59,459 bases of DNA from Cellvibrionales bacterium UBA4435. GTDB taxonomy: Bacteria; Pseudomonadota; Gammaproteobacteria; Pseudomonadales; Porticoccaceae. The notes beneath the pieces are model-generated. The model was not told the DNA's origin. It worked only from the letters and a program-made list of their open reading frames with translations, and searched no databases. How positions within the stretch are numbered: position 1 is the stretch's first letter; every line of letters starts with the position of its first letter. Below, one piece after another: positions 28,507 through 38,217 of the stretch. The translations under genes and the position numbers were made by a program. The DNA lies in NCBI GenBank assembly GCA_002390525.1, contig DGPR01000013.1, positions 11,545-71,003 on the forward strand, in the 5' to 3' direction.

Positions 28507-30144
28507 CTACATATTAGGGTAATTTGGGCCGCCCCCTCCCTCTGGTGTAACCCAATTTATGTTCTGAGATGGCTCCTTAATATCGCAAGTCTTACAGTGC
28601 ACGCAGTTCTGCGAGTTAATTTGAAATTTTTTAGATCCATCATCGTTCGTAAGAATCTCGTAAACACCAGCAGGACAGTATCTTTGTGCAGGTTCACTAA
28701 ATATAGGTAGGTTGTAAGATAAGGGTAGATCTTGGTCATTTAGTATTAAATGGCTAGGCTGATCTTCTTCATGATTAGTGTTGGATAGATACACGGAGGA
28801 TAATTTATCAAAGCTAATCTTATTGTCAGGCTTTGTATATACAATAGGCTGCATACCCTCTGCTGGCTTGAGTTTAGAGTGATCTGGTTCTCGATCTCTT
28901 AGCGTCCAGGGCAGTTTACCATTAAATATATTTATATCTAAAAAAGAAAAGGCAGAGCCTAGTATATTTCCCCATTTATGCTGGGCAGGACCAAAGTTTC
29001 TTTGTAATATAAGTTCTTGATAAGCCCAGCTTTTTTTGTACGCAGTTGAAAAATATTCTGTGTTTGGATCTGTTTTAATAGTATCCATAGATTTTACTAT
29101 TGACTCAGCGGCAACCATTCCAGATTTCATTGCACAGTGAATACCTTTTATTTTTGCATTGTTCAGGGTACCCGCATTGTCGCCTATTAATATCCCACCG
29201 GGAAAATCCATTTTAGGTTGTGATTGAATGCCACCTTTAGCCAAAGCTTTAGCTCCATAGGATATTCTTTTGCCTCCTGTTAGATATTTAGATATCTCTG
29301 GATGATGCTTATATCGTTGAAATTCTTCATAGGGATTAAGGTGTGGATTGGCATAGGATAAATCTGTTATTAGACCAACCATTACCTGACAATCATCTGC
29401 ATGGTAAAGGAATCCACCTCCATTAGATTTACTTTCGCTTAAAGGCCAGCCGGCACTATGAATCACTAAACCAGGTTTATGTAAATTATCAGGAATAGAC
29501 CATAACTCTTTGATTCCTATTGCATAATGTTGGGGTTCGCAGCCATTATCTAGAGAAAATTTTTCAATAACCTCTTTACCTAAATGGCCTCTACAACCCT
29601 CAGATAAAAGTGTGTATTTACCACGGATTTCCATTCCTTGCGTATAGGAGGGTTTCTTCTCATTTTTAGCATCAATGCCCATATCTCCGGTTATGATGCC
29701 ACTCACAGAGCCATCATTCGAATAAAGAAGACTTGATGCAGGAAAACCTGGAAAAATATCAACACCTAATCTTTCGGCTTGCTTGGCTAGCCAACGACAC
29801 AGATTGCCCAAACTGATTATAAAATTACCGTTATTTCTCATAGTTTTAGGCGCTAGAAAGTGTGGTATTTTAATTGACTTGGTTTTAGTAAAAAAATAAA
29901 GTTCATCTTGACTGACAGCTGTTTTGACTGGGGCACCTGAATCCTTCCAGTTAGGAAATAATTCATCTAAAGCGGTGGGCTCTAAAACAGCTCCAGAAAG
30001 AATGTGGGCCCCGACTTCTGAGCCTTTTTCAACAATAGCAATTGAAGTTTTGGGTTTTAGTTGTTTCAAACGACATGCTGCTGATAGACCAGACGGTCCT
30101 GCACCCACTATGATTACATCATACTCTATATGCTCCCGTTCCAA
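28507..30144 (-). CDS. etfD: Electron-transfer flavoprotein-ubiquinone oxidoreductase
   Basis: This inner-membrane-associated enzyme passes electrons from reduced ETF to ubiquinone, linking acyl-CoA and other dehydrogenases to respiration. The 545 residues match the family. YDVIIVGAGPSGLSAACRL is the FAD site, GAHILSGAVLEPTALDELFP and the GFPASSLLY region follow, and MDFPGGILIGDNAGTLNNAKI is the second FAD contact. The C-terminus has one [4Fe-4S] cluster: CPAGVYEI and NCVHCKTCDIKEPSQNINW. The start is TTG with GAGGGGA upstream. It is divergent from etfBA, giving a complete ETF module. Confidence 0.96.
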   Translation of the reverse strand: MEREHIEYDVIIVGAGPSGLSAACRLKQLKPKTSIAIVEKGSEVGAHILSGAVLEPTALDELFPNWKDSGAPVKTAVSQDELYFFTKTKSIKIPHFLAPKTMRNNGNFIISLGNLCRWLAKQAERLGVDIFPGFPASSLLYSNDGSVSGIITGDMGIDAKNEKKPSYTQGMEIRGKYTLLSEGCRGHLGKEVIEKFSLDNGCEPQHYAIGIKELWSIPDNLHKPGLVIHSAGWPLSESKSNGGGFLYHADDCQVMVGLITDLSYANPHLNPYEEFQRYKHHPEISKYLTGGKRISYGAKALAKGGIQSQPKMDFPGGILIGDNAGTLNNAKIKGIHCAMKSGMVAAESIVKSMDTIKTDPNTEYFSTAYKKSWAYQELILQRNFGPAQHKWGNILGSAFSFLDINIFNGKLPWTLRDREPDHSKLKPAEGMQPIVYTKPDNKISFDKLSSVYLSNTNHEEDQPSHLILNDQDLPLSYNLPIFSEPAQRYCPAGVYEILTNDDGSKKFQINSQNCVHCKTCDIKEPSQNINWVTPEGGGGPNYPNM

Positions 30145-30200
30145 TGAGTTCCCCTCAATTAAATTTTAAAATTACATGAAATATTTTACCATATTAATTT

Positions 30201-30228
30201 ATCTATATCAAAAAATATCAATATAGAT
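30201..30228. repeat. Inverted repeat in the etfD/etfB divergent region
   Basis: ATCTATAT (30201-30208) and ATATAGAT (30221-30228) are perfect inverted arms 12 bases apart. TATCA also repeats directly inside. The location between divergent ETF genes fits an operator, with the adjacent TetR protein as a candidate binder (inference). Confidence 0.4.
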
Positions 30229-30348
30229 GGCTCGACTTATACCTATAAAACAAATGATTCTAAAACAATATTATAAGCCTTTAGGATAATCGAGTTATAA
30301 TTTATAATAAATTTTTACATAATAAGATAATACAAAAGGTTTTTTTGC

Positions 30349-31104
30349 ATGAAAGCTCTAGTTTCTGTAAAACGTGTAGTAGATTATAACGTGAAAGTCA
30401 GCCCAAAAGATGATAACTCAGGCGTTAATCTTAATAATCTTAAAATGTCTTTGAATCCTTTTTGTGAGATTGCTGTAGAGGAAGCTGTTCGCTTAAAAGA
30501 AAAAGGTGTCATAGAAGAGATATTGGTTGTATCTATCGGACCACAGGAAGCACAAGAGCAAATACGTGCTGCACTTGCTATTGGTGCTGATAGAGGAATC
30601 CTTGTAAAAGTCGAAAGTGATATAGAGCTTCAACCTTTAGCAGTAGCAAAATGCTTAAAAAAAGTATTTGATCGAGAGCAACCAGATTTAATTTTAATGG
30701 GTAAGCAGTCTATAGACGGCGACAATAACCAAACAGGTCAAATGTTTGCTGCGTTAGCAAATCTACCTCAAGGAACATTCGCCTCTGAGTTAGCCGTAAA
30801 TTCGAACCATGTAACTGTTACTAGAGAGGTTGACGGTGGATTTCAAACGCTGCGGTTGACTTTGCCAGCTGTTATTACATCAGATCTTAGGTTAAACGAA
30901 CCAAGATATGCGTCATTGCCTAGCATCATGCAAGCAAAGAAAAAACAAATTCATGAAACAACACCTGAAGAACTTGATGTTGACATTGCACCCCGTGTCT
31001 CTGTAGTGAGTGTTGACTTTCCTCCTGAGCGTCCTGAGGGAGTTAAAGTTAGCAGTGTGGACGAGCTTTTGGAAAAATTAAAAAATGAAGCAAAGGTAAT
31101 ATGA
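30349..31104 (+). CDS. etfB: Electron-transfer flavoprotein beta subunit
   Basis: This subunit forms the EtfAB heterodimer that carries electrons from acyl-CoA and related dehydrogenases to ETF-QO. The 251 residues match the family. [18 protein letters not shown] opens the protein. The AMP/adenosine-binding region [19 protein letters not shown] and the family signature around [20 protein letters not shown] and [18 protein letters not shown] are intact. The stop overlaps the etfA start (ATGA), giving strict coupling. Confidence 0.97.
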   Translation: MKALVSVKRVVDYNVKVSPKDDNSGVNLNNLKMSLNPFCEIAVEEAVRLKEKGVIEEILVVSIGPQEAQEQIRAALAIGADRGILVKVESDIELQPLAVAKCLKKVFDREQPDLILMGKQSIDGDNNQTGQMFAALANLPQGTFASELAVNSNHVTVTREVDGGFQTLRLTLPAVITSDLRLNEPRYASLPSIMQAKKKQIHETTPEELDVDIAPRVSVVSVDFPPERPEGVKVSSVDELLEKLKNEAKVI

Positions 31105-32039
31105 TGAATGTTTTAGTCATTTCAGAGCATAACAATAATGAAATCAAAGATAGCACTATGCATGCAATTGCCGCTGCATGTGAATTAGGTGATTCAGTTG
31201 ATCTATTGGTTGCCGGCTTTAACTGTAGTGTCGCTGCAACAAATGGAGCAAAAATCGAAGGCATCGCCAAAGTTTTGTTAGCAGATAGCGAGCCATATGA
31301 AAATCAACTAGCAGAAAATATTGCCCCACTAATTCAGCAAATAGCGACTAAATATTCTCACATACTTATGGCGGCTACCACTACAGGAAAAAATATTATT
31401 CCAAGGGCTGCAGCATTAGCTGACGCCCAACCAATTTCTGATGTCATCTCTATTGTCAACAAAGATACTTTTAAGAGACCTATTTATGCAGGAAACGTAA
31501 TAGCGACTATTCAAAGTCATGACAAAATTAAGTTTATGACTGTAAGAGCCACAGCATTTGAATCTGTATTACAGGAGTCATCGTCAGCTGCAATTGAAGT
31601 TATTGAAGAATCTTTTGATTCAGTAAAATCAGAATTTATTAAAAATGATATGGCCCCCTCTGAAAGACCAGAGTTAACATCAGCAAGAGTTATTATTTCT
31701 GGTGGCCGTGGAATGCTTAATGAGCAAAATTTTAAGCTCCTTGAGAATTTAGCAGATAAGTTCGGTGGAGCAGTCGGAGCATCGAGAGCCGCAGTTGATT
31801 CTGGATTTGCACCAAATGATATGCAGGTGGGTCAAACTGGAAAAATAGTCGCCCCCGATCTCTATATTGCTATTGGGATTTCTGGTGCAATTCAACACTT
31901 AGCTGGAATGAAAGAAAGTAAAATTATTGTTGCCATAAATAAAGACCCAGAAGCACCTATATTTAAGGCTGCAGATTATGGCCTGGTTGCAGACTTGTTT
32001 GACGTGATACCAGAATTGGATGAGAAGCTAATCGTATAA
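31101..32039 (+). CDS. etfA: Electron-transfer flavoprotein alpha subunit
   Basis: EtfA holds the FAD of the heterodimer. The 312 residues contain the C-terminal FAD domain with [51 protein letters not shown] and [25 protein letters not shown]. The start is ATG overlapping the etfB stop; a second ATG follows immediately. Its last 12 bases overlap the end of the opposing xthA gene, so any etfBA terminator must lie inside xthA. Confidence 0.97.
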   Translation: MMNVLVISEHNNNEIKDSTMHAIAAACELGDSVDLLVAGFNCSVAATNGAKIEGIAKVLLADSEPYENQLAENIAPLIQQIATKYSHILMAATTTGKNIIPRAAALADAQPISDVISIVNKDTFKRPIYAGNVIATIQSHDKIKFMTVRATAFESVLQESSSAAIEVIEESFDSVKSEFIKNDMAPSERPELTSARVIISGGRGMLNEQNFKLLENLADKFGGAVGASRAAVDSGFAPNDMQVGQTGKIVAPDLYIAIGISGAIQHLAGMKESKIIVAINKDPEAPIFKAADYGLVADLFDVIPELDEKLIV

Positions 32040-32840
32040 AGAAATCCAAATTGGACAATGATCGGACGGTTTTTCCATGCTCCTTAGCTGATGGTCAACT
32101 CCTGTTTGTACACATAACTTCATGAGAGGCTTCGATGCTAAAATCAGATCAATCCTCAGCCCACGCTTAGGGCTCATTTCAAAACCTCGACTTCTATAAT
32201 CGAACCAAGTATATCTATCAGATTCCTCTTTATGATCGTTTTCAAATGTATCGATAAGTCCAAAATTTTCCAACCTCTGAAGCCAGCTCCTTTCTTCTGG
32301 AAGGAAACAGCACTTACCGGTTCGCAGCCACCTTTTTCTATTTTCTTCTCCAATACCAATATCTTTATCTAGTGGTGCCACGTTCATATCTCCAATAACT
32401 AGTATTTGATCTTGTGGTGAATAATTAGCTTCTAGATGAGCCTGTAAGTCCAGATAAAATTTTTCTTTACATGGAAATTTTTTATCATGTGACCGACTTT
32501 CACCTTGTGGGAAATATCCATTAAAAATGGTTATTTTTTTATTTTTGTATTGGAAGTCTCCTGTTATTAACCTTTTTTGGCTATCTTTATCATCATGAGG
32601 GAAACCTTTATAGCACTCTAATAAGGGTACTCGGTAGATAAGAGCAACACCATAATGGCCTTTCTGTCCATGGAAAGAGACGTCATAACCTAGTTTTTTT
32701 ATATCTTGAAGCGGGAATTGGTCGTCAGAAACCTTTGTTTCTTGTATGCCTATTACATCAGGTTGGTGTTTTTCTATAATAGCCTTAATTTGATGGATTC
32801 TGGCTCGAAGTCCGTTAGCATTAAAGGATACAATTTTCAT
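32028..32840 (-). CDS. xthA: Exodeoxyribonuclease III
   Basis: This is an AP endonuclease and 3'-5' exonuclease for base excision repair. The 270 residues match E. coli XthA (268). Motifs are SFNANGLRARIHQI, GIQETKVSDDQFP with the metal Glu, GHYGVALIYR, the catalytic loop VIGDMNVAPLDKDIG, YTWFDYRSRGFE and the terminal [10 protein letters not shown] with the active-site Asp-His pair. It begins one base after the stop of prc on the same strand, so the two share a transcript. Confidence 0.97.
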   Translation of the reverse strand: MKIVSFNANGLRARIHQIKAIIEKHQPDVIGIQETKVSDDQFPLQDIKKLGYDVSFHGQKGHYGVALIYRVPLLECYKGFPHDDKDSQKRLITGDFQYKNKKITIFNGYFPQGESRSHDKKFPCKEKFYLDLQAHLEANYSPQDQILVIGDMNVAPLDKDIGIGEENRKRWLRTGKCCFLPEERSWLQRLENFGLIDTFENDHKEESDRYTWFDYRSRGFEMSPKRGLRIDLILASKPLMKLCVQTGVDHQLRSMEKPSDHCPIWISLYD

Positions 32841-32841
32841 A

Positions 32842-34974
32842 TCAGTGCCTTATTATATTTGACTTCAAGCTATAACCAGGTGGTGATGAAAACACGTAAC
32901 CTATATAGTCTGCAAATATATTACCAGCTTCATGTAGAATTGGATCATTTTCTGACGAAACTAGATTCTCATCGTTTATAGCAGCATCTTTATTTTTATC
33001 TGCTGCTGTTTGCCACTCCTCAAAAGTGGAATATCCTTTTTGATTTTTAGCGACTCGCCTTTTATTTTCGAGAGCCAATAGGTTTTCATTATATTCTTTC
33101 GACTGAAGTCTTCGTTTTTTTTCATTTAGGGAGATTTCTTTCATCGAACTTTGTTTTTTTATTAGACTCAATTCTTCATTTAAATAAATTAGATCCGGAT
33201 CAACTAGGAGTCTTTTTTCATGTGCAGCTCTTAACATATTGATCGGTGGTGTTTTTAGTAATTCACTCCAGAATATACTATGTTTTGCAGGGGCAATTGT
33301 ATCCCAGGGTAATGCGTTATTGAGTGAGCTTTCACCAATCTCATCAGGATCATATATAGATGGAAGTTCAATATCAGGGGTCACACCTAGAAGCTGCGTA
33401 CTTTCTCCAGAAACTCTATAAAATTTTGATTCTGTGAGCTTTATTTCACCTTGTTCTAGCGGTAGTTGGATCTGAACCGTACCTTTCCCATAACTTCTTG
33501 AACCGACAATTATCCCCCGCCCATAATCCTGTATTGCTCCAGCAAAAATTTCTGACGCAGAAGCGCTTAAACGATTAATTAAAACTAATATAGGACCTCT
33601 GTAATAAATGCTAGATCTTGATTGATGTGCTTGAGATATGTAATTATTAGAATTTTTAACTTGTACGATGGGGCCTTTTCCAATAAAAAGATCAGTTAGC
33701 ATTTTAGCCTCTTGGAGAAAACCGCCCCCATTATTTCTTAAGTCAAGGATGATTCCATCTACATTTTTTTTAGTATGAAGGTCATTTATGAGCCGAACAA
33801 CATCTTTGGTGGTGCTTTTAAAATCTGGCTCGTTGTTATAAAGAGCTTCAACGTCAAGATAGAAAGCTGGTATTTCAATCACTCCAAACTTATGAGAGCC
33901 GACAGTAGTTGTGACATCAATAATCTTTGATTTTGCTGCTTGCTCTTCAAGTTTGATCTTATCTCTTATAAGTTCGATTACTTGAGTATTACCACCTAAA
34001 TCTGTCTTAGCTGGGATTATTTCTAATCTTACGAGACTGTCCTTTTTTCCTCTAATTAGTTCGACTACATCATCAAGACGCCATCCTACTACATCAATAA
34101 AGTCAGCCTTATTTTGAGCAACACTAACTATTTTATCCCCTGTTTTTAAAATACCCTGTTTTTCTGCAGGACCACCTTTTATTATGCTGACGATTGACGT
34201 GTATTCTCCATCTAGCTCTAAAACAGCTCCAATACCTGTTAGTGATAAGGACATAGATATACGAAAATTTTCCATAGATTTAGGAGATAAATAACTTGTA
34301 TGCGGATCAAACATACCAGCTAATACAGACATATAAATTTGGAATACATCTTCACTATCATTTTGTTTTAAGCGTTTTTTTTGATTTTTATATCTTTTTG
34401 TTAGTAGTTCTCTAGCCGTTTCTGGTTCTTTTTCGTTAAGTATTAATCTCAGATAAGCTTCCGTAACTTTTCTTTGCCAGTGCTCACTAGATTTTTTTTT
34501 ATTGGGTTGCCATTGGGCATTTTCAATATCGAGCGAGATCACTTCATCTTTTGTAAGGTCAAATATGAAGTCGCCCTTAAGTAAATCAATGTTAGCTTGC
34601 AGTTGTTTTGTCACTCTATCTTTGAAGCGGTTGAAGATCAAAAAGCCTACACTAAGATCTTTTGCTAAGAGCATGTCATCAAGTTTATCCTCCCATCTTT
34701 TGAATTCATCTATATCTTCTTGAAGGAAATAGCTTTTCGTCGGGTCTAAAGCATCTAAGTATTCAAAAAGAAATTTTTTTGAGAATTGATCATTTACCTT
34801 TTGCTTTCTGAAATGTTGAGTTGTTAGCTTCTTGAGTATCTCAGAGGATGTTTCTGCTTGTTTGGGGCTAAAACTTAAATAATCTTTAGGTACATTGTTG
34901 GTTTCGTTTGCATTTGCGCCAAAACAAAAGAATAGAAATTGAATTACAAGAAATAGTCGCAGAGTAATAAGCAT
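32842..34974 (-). CDS. prc: Tail-specific (C-terminal processing) protease Prc
   Basis: Prc is a periplasmic serine protease that recognises nonpolar C-terminal tails and processes cell-wall proteins such as PBP3. The 710 residues (682 in E. coli) start with a signal peptide (MLITLRLFLVIQFLFFCFGANA). An N-terminal helical domain follows, then a PDZ domain (GIGAVLELDGEYTSIVSIIK...AEKQGILKTGDKIVSV). The protease domain has the Ser-Lys dyad: the middle Ser of LSASASEIFAGAIQDYG and the Lys of SYGKGTVQ. The C-terminal family-specific extension is present. It is divergent from the FolM-like gene. Confidence 0.96.
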   Translation of the reverse strand: MLITLRLFLVIQFLFFCFGANANETNNVPKDYLSFSPKQAETSSEILKKLTTQHFRKQKVNDQFSKKFLFEYLDALDPTKSYFLQEDIDEFKRWEDKLDDMLLAKDLSVGFLIFNRFKDRVTKQLQANIDLLKGDFIFDLTKDEVISLDIENAQWQPNKKKSSEHWQRKVTEAYLRLILNEKEPETARELLTKRYKNQKKRLKQNDSEDVFQIYMSVLAGMFDPHTSYLSPKSMENFRISMSLSLTGIGAVLELDGEYTSIVSIIKGGPAEKQGILKTGDKIVSVAQNKADFIDVVGWRLDDVVELIRGKKDSLVRLEIIPAKTDLGGNTQVIELIRDKIKLEEQAAKSKIIDVTTTVGSHKFGVIEIPAFYLDVEALYNNEPDFKSTTKDVVRLINDLHTKKNVDGIILDLRNNGGGFLQEAKMLTDLFIGKGPIVQVKNSNNYISQAHQSRSSIYYRGPILVLINRLSASASEIFAGAIQDYGRGIIVGSRSYGKGTVQIQLPLEQGEIKLTESKFYRVSGESTQLLGVTPDIELPSIYDPDEIGESSLNNALPWDTIAPAKHSIFWSELLKTPPINMLRAAHEKRLLVDPDLIYLNEELSLIKKQSSMKEISLNEKKRRLQSKEYNENLLALENKRRVAKNQKGYSTFEEWQTAADKNKDAAINDENLVSSENDPILHEAGNIFADYIGYVFSSPPGYSLKSNIIRH

Positions 34975-35223
34975 TGTGTACCATATTTAATATAATAAAT
35001 AATTTCATAAGTGTAACAAATTTATTAATCTGAATATCCTATAAAATCTTAAATATCTCATAGTATAAAAATTAAATTTAAAAACATCCATCTTAGTCAT
35101 TTCCTAATGAGAATGCTTTTAACTTACAATATGTTTATAATTTAAAATTATTGTCGATTTTAAACCGTATAAAATTAATCACAATAATTAATCTTTATTC
35201 ATCCTTCAGAGTAAATTTCATAT

Positions 35224-36012
35224 ATGAATAATCAAAAACGTTCAGCGGCACTCATTACTGGTGGCGCCACAAGATTAGGTTTAGCTTTCTCAAATCTTTT
35301 AGCCAGAATGAATTATGATATTGCGCTTCATTACAATGGCTCTGTTGATGCAGCCAGTGTCGCAAAAAAAAATATCGAAAAGTTAGGGGTTTCATGCGCT
35401 ATTTTTCAGGCTGATTTGTCTTCCTCAGATCCTACTGATTTGGTCTCTGAAGTAGCGGCTAGATATCCCAATATTAAAGTTTTAGTAAATAGTGCCTCTG
35501 TATATGATGCTGCAAGTATCGCAAATACCAGTTTAAAAACACTTGAGAAGCAATTTGCAGTTAATATTTTTGCACCCTTTATGCTGACCAAGGCTTTCGC
35601 AAATACGTTTTTTCAAAATTCTGATACAGAAGGACAGGTGATAAATATCCTAGATAATAAGATTGCTTTTCAACAGTATAGCTACGCTGCATACTTGCTT
35701 TCGAAAAAATCACTTGCTGATTTTACTAAAATTGCGGCTATTGAGTTCGCTCCAAAAATACGAGTGAATGCTATAGCTCCCGGGGTAATTTTACCCGGAG
35801 ATCAAAGGACATCTGACTATTTGGCGTGGAGAGTTGAAGGTATTCCCCTTAAAAAGCAGGGCGAGGTAGAGGACCTACTTAAAACTATGCAGTATATAAT
35901 AAATAGTAATTTCATTACGGGACAAATACTAACGGTTGATGGCGGAGAGGGAATTAATCACCAAGGTTTAAATGCCGAACAATTTAATGGACAGAGCGAT
36001 CAAGATACGTGA
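35224..36012 (+). CDS. folM: Pteridine reductase / FolM-type short-chain dehydrogenase
   Basis: The 262-residue SDR enzyme has the pteridine-reductase form of the NADPH motif, ITGGATRLG (residues 11-19, with Arg17), instead of plain TGxxxGxG. The catalytic set is Asp144, Tyr157 and Lys161; the usual Ser is replaced by Asp, as in PTR1 and FolM. It probably reduces dihydromonapterin or dihydrofolate with NADPH. It overlaps folK by GTGA and is probably co-expressed, which supports a pterin role. FolM proteins are known to supplement or bypass classical dihydrofolate reductase. Confidence 0.82.
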   Translation: MNNQKRSAALITGGATRLGLAFSNLLARMNYDIALHYNGSVDAASVAKKNIEKLGVSCAIFQADLSSSDPTDLVSEVAARYPNIKVLVNSASVYDAASIANTSLKTLEKQFAVNIFAPFMLTKAFANTFFQNSDTEGQVINILDNKIAFQQYSYAAYLLSKKSLADFTKIAAIEFAPKIRVNAIAPGVILPGDQRTSDYLAWRVEGIPLKKQGEVEDLLKTMQYIINSNFITGQILTVDGGEGINHQGLNAEQFNGQSDQDT

Positions 36013-36437
36013 ATAAGACTAAAAAAAATCGTGTAATCATATCAGTAGGTTCAAATATTGATCCCATATCAAATATTAAAAAATCAAGAGAAATACTGTC
36101 TTCAGAGACAATTTTCATTTACGCTGCTGATTCAATTGAAACAGCCCCAATAGGTTATCTAAATCAAGCAAATTTTTTGAATACAGCTTTCTTGGTCATG
36201 ACTAGTTTGTCATATCACGATTTTAATTTTTCTTTAAAGGCCATAGAAAACCGTATGGGTCGTGAAAGAGGGCCAATCAAAGCAGGTCCTAGAACAATCG
36301 ATTTAGATATTATTGTATGGAACGAATATCTCATAACCGAAGATTATTACAACTTCGAATATGTATCTGTCCCAGTGGATCAAGTTCTCAGTACTATGAG
36401 TTTAAATATTAAAGAATTCAAGAAAATCGATAAATAA
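36009..36437 (+). CDS. folK: HPPK (6-hydroxymethyl-dihydropterin pyrophosphokinase)
   Basis: FolK transfers pyrophosphate from ATP to 6-hydroxymethyl-dihydropterin in folate synthesis. The 142 residues are a little short compared with E. coli (159), because the C-terminus is trimmed, but the active site is intact: ISVGSNIDP, ETAPIGYLNQANFLNTAF and the signature RERGPIKAGPRTIDLDIIVW with both metal-binding Asp residues. The GTG start overlaps the TGA stop of the reductase gene. Dihydroneopterin aldolase and dihydropteroate synthase genes are not in the window. Confidence 0.93.
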   Translation: MNKTKKNRVIISVGSNIDPISNIKKSREILSSETIFIYAADSIETAPIGYLNQANFLNTAFLVMTSLSYHDFNFSLKAIENRMGRERGPIKAGPRTIDLDIIVWNEYLITEDYYNFEYVSVPVDQVLSTMSLNIKEFKKIDK

Positions 36438-36496
36438 ATAATTTATAATTATAGATTACGTTTTTAATGCGCCGGGCTCGTTTGGCTCTAGCAGAA

Positions 36497-36511
36497 TTAC
36501 ACTATGTGTAA
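36497..36511. promoter_or_regulatory. Perfect 6-3-6 palindrome upstream of mdh (operator candidate)
   Basis: TTACAC, TAT and GTGTAA form a perfect 15-bp palindrome about 20 bp before the predicted -35 of mdh. This is the position of an activator or repressor site. I cannot assign it to a known regulator. Confidence 0.45.
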
Positions 36512-36529
36512 ATTATTACTTTGAAATAA

Positions 36530-36557
36530 GTGAAATTTTATACCACTGGCTTATAAT
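36530..36557 (+). promoter_or_regulatory. Probable mdh promoter
   Basis: A -35-like GTGAAA, a 16-bp spacer and a perfect TATAAT -10 (36552-36557) lie about 38 bp before the mdh start. Confidence 0.45.
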
Positions 36558-36594
36558 GCCGGAAATCTTAACTTAAATACTATGGAGAAATATT

Positions 36595-37575
36595 GTGAAG
36601 GAACCCGTTCGTGTTGCTGTGACTGGAGCTGCTGGTCAAATTAGTTATTCTTTACTTTTTCGAATTGCTTCTGGTCAGATGCTGGGTGCAGACCAACCTG
36701 TAATACTTCAAATGCTTGAAATAACACCTGCGCTAGAGGCTCTTAGTGGAGTTGCTATGGAGTTAGATGACTGTGCTTTTCCGCAACTTGCAGGAATGGT
36801 GTGTACAGATGATCCTAATATTGCCTTTAAAGACGCTGATTATGCACTCTTAGTTGGTGCTCGTCCACGTGGTCCAGGAATGGAGAGAAAGGACCTTCTT
36901 GAAGCAAATGCAGCAATTTTTTCTGTTCAAGGAAAAGCCATTAATGATAATGCTTCTAAAAATATTAAAGTATTAGTGGTAGGAAACCCTGCAAACACCA
37001 ACGCGCTTATTGCCCAAAGAAATGCCCCGGATATCAACCCGCGTCAATTTACAGCAATGATGCGTCTTGATCATAATCGAGCTAAGACACAAATTGCTCA
37101 AAAAACAGGTAAAACCATCAATGATATTTCCCATATGTTAGTCTGGGGGAATCATTCAGCTACCCAATATCCAGATATACATCAAACTACTATTTCTGGA
37201 GAAGTAGCTATGACCTTAATAAAACAGGAATGGTACGAAGAAGCCTTTATACCAACTGTTCAACAGAGAGGCGCAGCTATAATCAAAGCTAGGGGTGCTT
37301 CTTCAGCAGCATCAGCTGCAAATGCCGCGATTGATCATATGCATGATTGGGCGCTTGGTACAATAGATGGCGATTGGGTAAGTATGGGTGTTTTCAGTGA
37401 TGGAAGTTATGGTATTTCCAAAGGGTTGATTTATTCTTTCCCTTGTATCTGCAAGAATGGTGATTGGGAAATAGTACAAGATCTTGAGATCAATCAATTC
37501 TCTCGTAAAAAAATGTCTATAACCGAACAAGAATTAATTGAGGAAAGAGACGCCGTTAAGCACTTATTACCATAA
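36595..37575 (+). CDS. mdh: Malate dehydrogenase (NAD)
   Basis: Mdh oxidises malate to oxaloacetate, closing the TCA cycle and serving malate synthase product. The 326 residues are of the LDH-like type 2 MDH (cytosolic-eukaryote-like) and not the E. coli 312-residue type. [21 protein letters not shown] binds [22 protein letters not shown] is the substrate loop, [12 protein letters not shown] and [13 protein letters not shown] contain catalytic Asn and Asp-His neighbours, and [11 protein letters not shown] carries the catalytic His. The start is GTG with GGAG upstream. It is a single-gene unit with its own promoter. Confidence 0.96.
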   Translation: MKEPVRVAVTGAAGQISYSLLFRIASGQMLGADQPVILQMLEITPALEALSGVAMELDDCAFPQLAGMVCTDDPNIAFKDADYALLVGARPRGPGMERKDLLEANAAIFSVQGKAINDNASKNIKVLVVGNPANTNALIAQRNAPDINPRQFTAMMRLDHNRAKTQIAQKTGKTINDISHMLVWGNHSATQYPDIHQTTISGEVAMTLIKQEWYEEAFIPTVQQRGAAIIKARGASSAASAANAAIDHMHDWALGTIDGDWVSMGVFSDGSYGISKGLIYSFPCICKNGDWEIVQDLEINQFSRKKMSITEQELIEERDAVKHLLP

Positions 37576-37661
37576 CTATTTTATCTTGATAGTTTCCATA
37601 GGGTTGCTGCCAGATAGAAAAAAATTATTTTTTTTAAGTATAATTTTTAAAGAGGTTTACT

Positions 37662-38138
37662 ATGGCTCTAATAAAGGTCGGTGAAGCTGCACCAGATTTT
37701 AATTTATTAAATCAGCACAGTAAAAGTATCAGTCTCTCTGAGTTTTTTGGTAAAAAAAATATTGTTTTGTATTTTTATCCTAAAGCGATGACACCAGGTT
37801 GTACTGTCCAAGCCTGTGGTATAAGAGACAGCTCTGATGATTTTAGGGAACTCGATACAATTGTTATGGGTATCAGCCCAGATAACCATTCAAGGCTGGC
37901 ACGTTTTAAAGAAAAACAGAAATTAAATTTTGATTTACTATCAGATGAAGATCATTCTGTTACAGAATCATATGGTTGTTGGGATATGAAGAAATTTATG
38001 GGTAAGGAATATATTGGAGTGTTAAGGTCAACTTTTATTATTGATAAGAAAGGATTTGTTGTCCATGTAATAGATAAAGTTAATACCAAAAAACATCACC
38101 AGGATGTATTATCATGGGTAAAAGAGAATCTCTTGTAG
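37662..38138 (+). CDS. bcp: Thioredoxin-dependent peroxiredoxin (Bcp/PrxQ)
   Basis: This is a cytoplasmic thiol peroxidase that reduces H2O2 and organic peroxides with thioredoxin as reductant. The 158 residues match the family. The motif FYPKAMTPGCTVQACGIRD contains peroxidatic Cys47 and resolving Cys52, the atypical two-Cys arrangement. GAGGT lies before the start. Thioredoxin reductase is encoded at the right end of the window. Confidence 0.95.
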   Translation: MALIKVGEAAPDFNLLNQHSKSISLSEFFGKKNIVLYFYPKAMTPGCTVQACGIRDSSDDFRELDTIVMGISPDNHSRLARFKEKQKLNFDLLSDEDHSVTESYGCWDMKKFMGKEYIGVLRSTFIIDKKGFVVHVIDKVNTKKHHQDVLSWVKENLL

Positions 38139-38217
38139 CTGTTAATCAAACATAAGGTTAGTAATTTCGTATTTTAAATAAAGCTAAATACTAGTTTATA
38201 ATTATCGAGGTAAATCA

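Noticed and set aside
32706..32981. Plus-strand open frames inside xthA and prc.
   Set aside because: They are antisense shadows of well-supported genes and lack ribosome binding sites or domain features.
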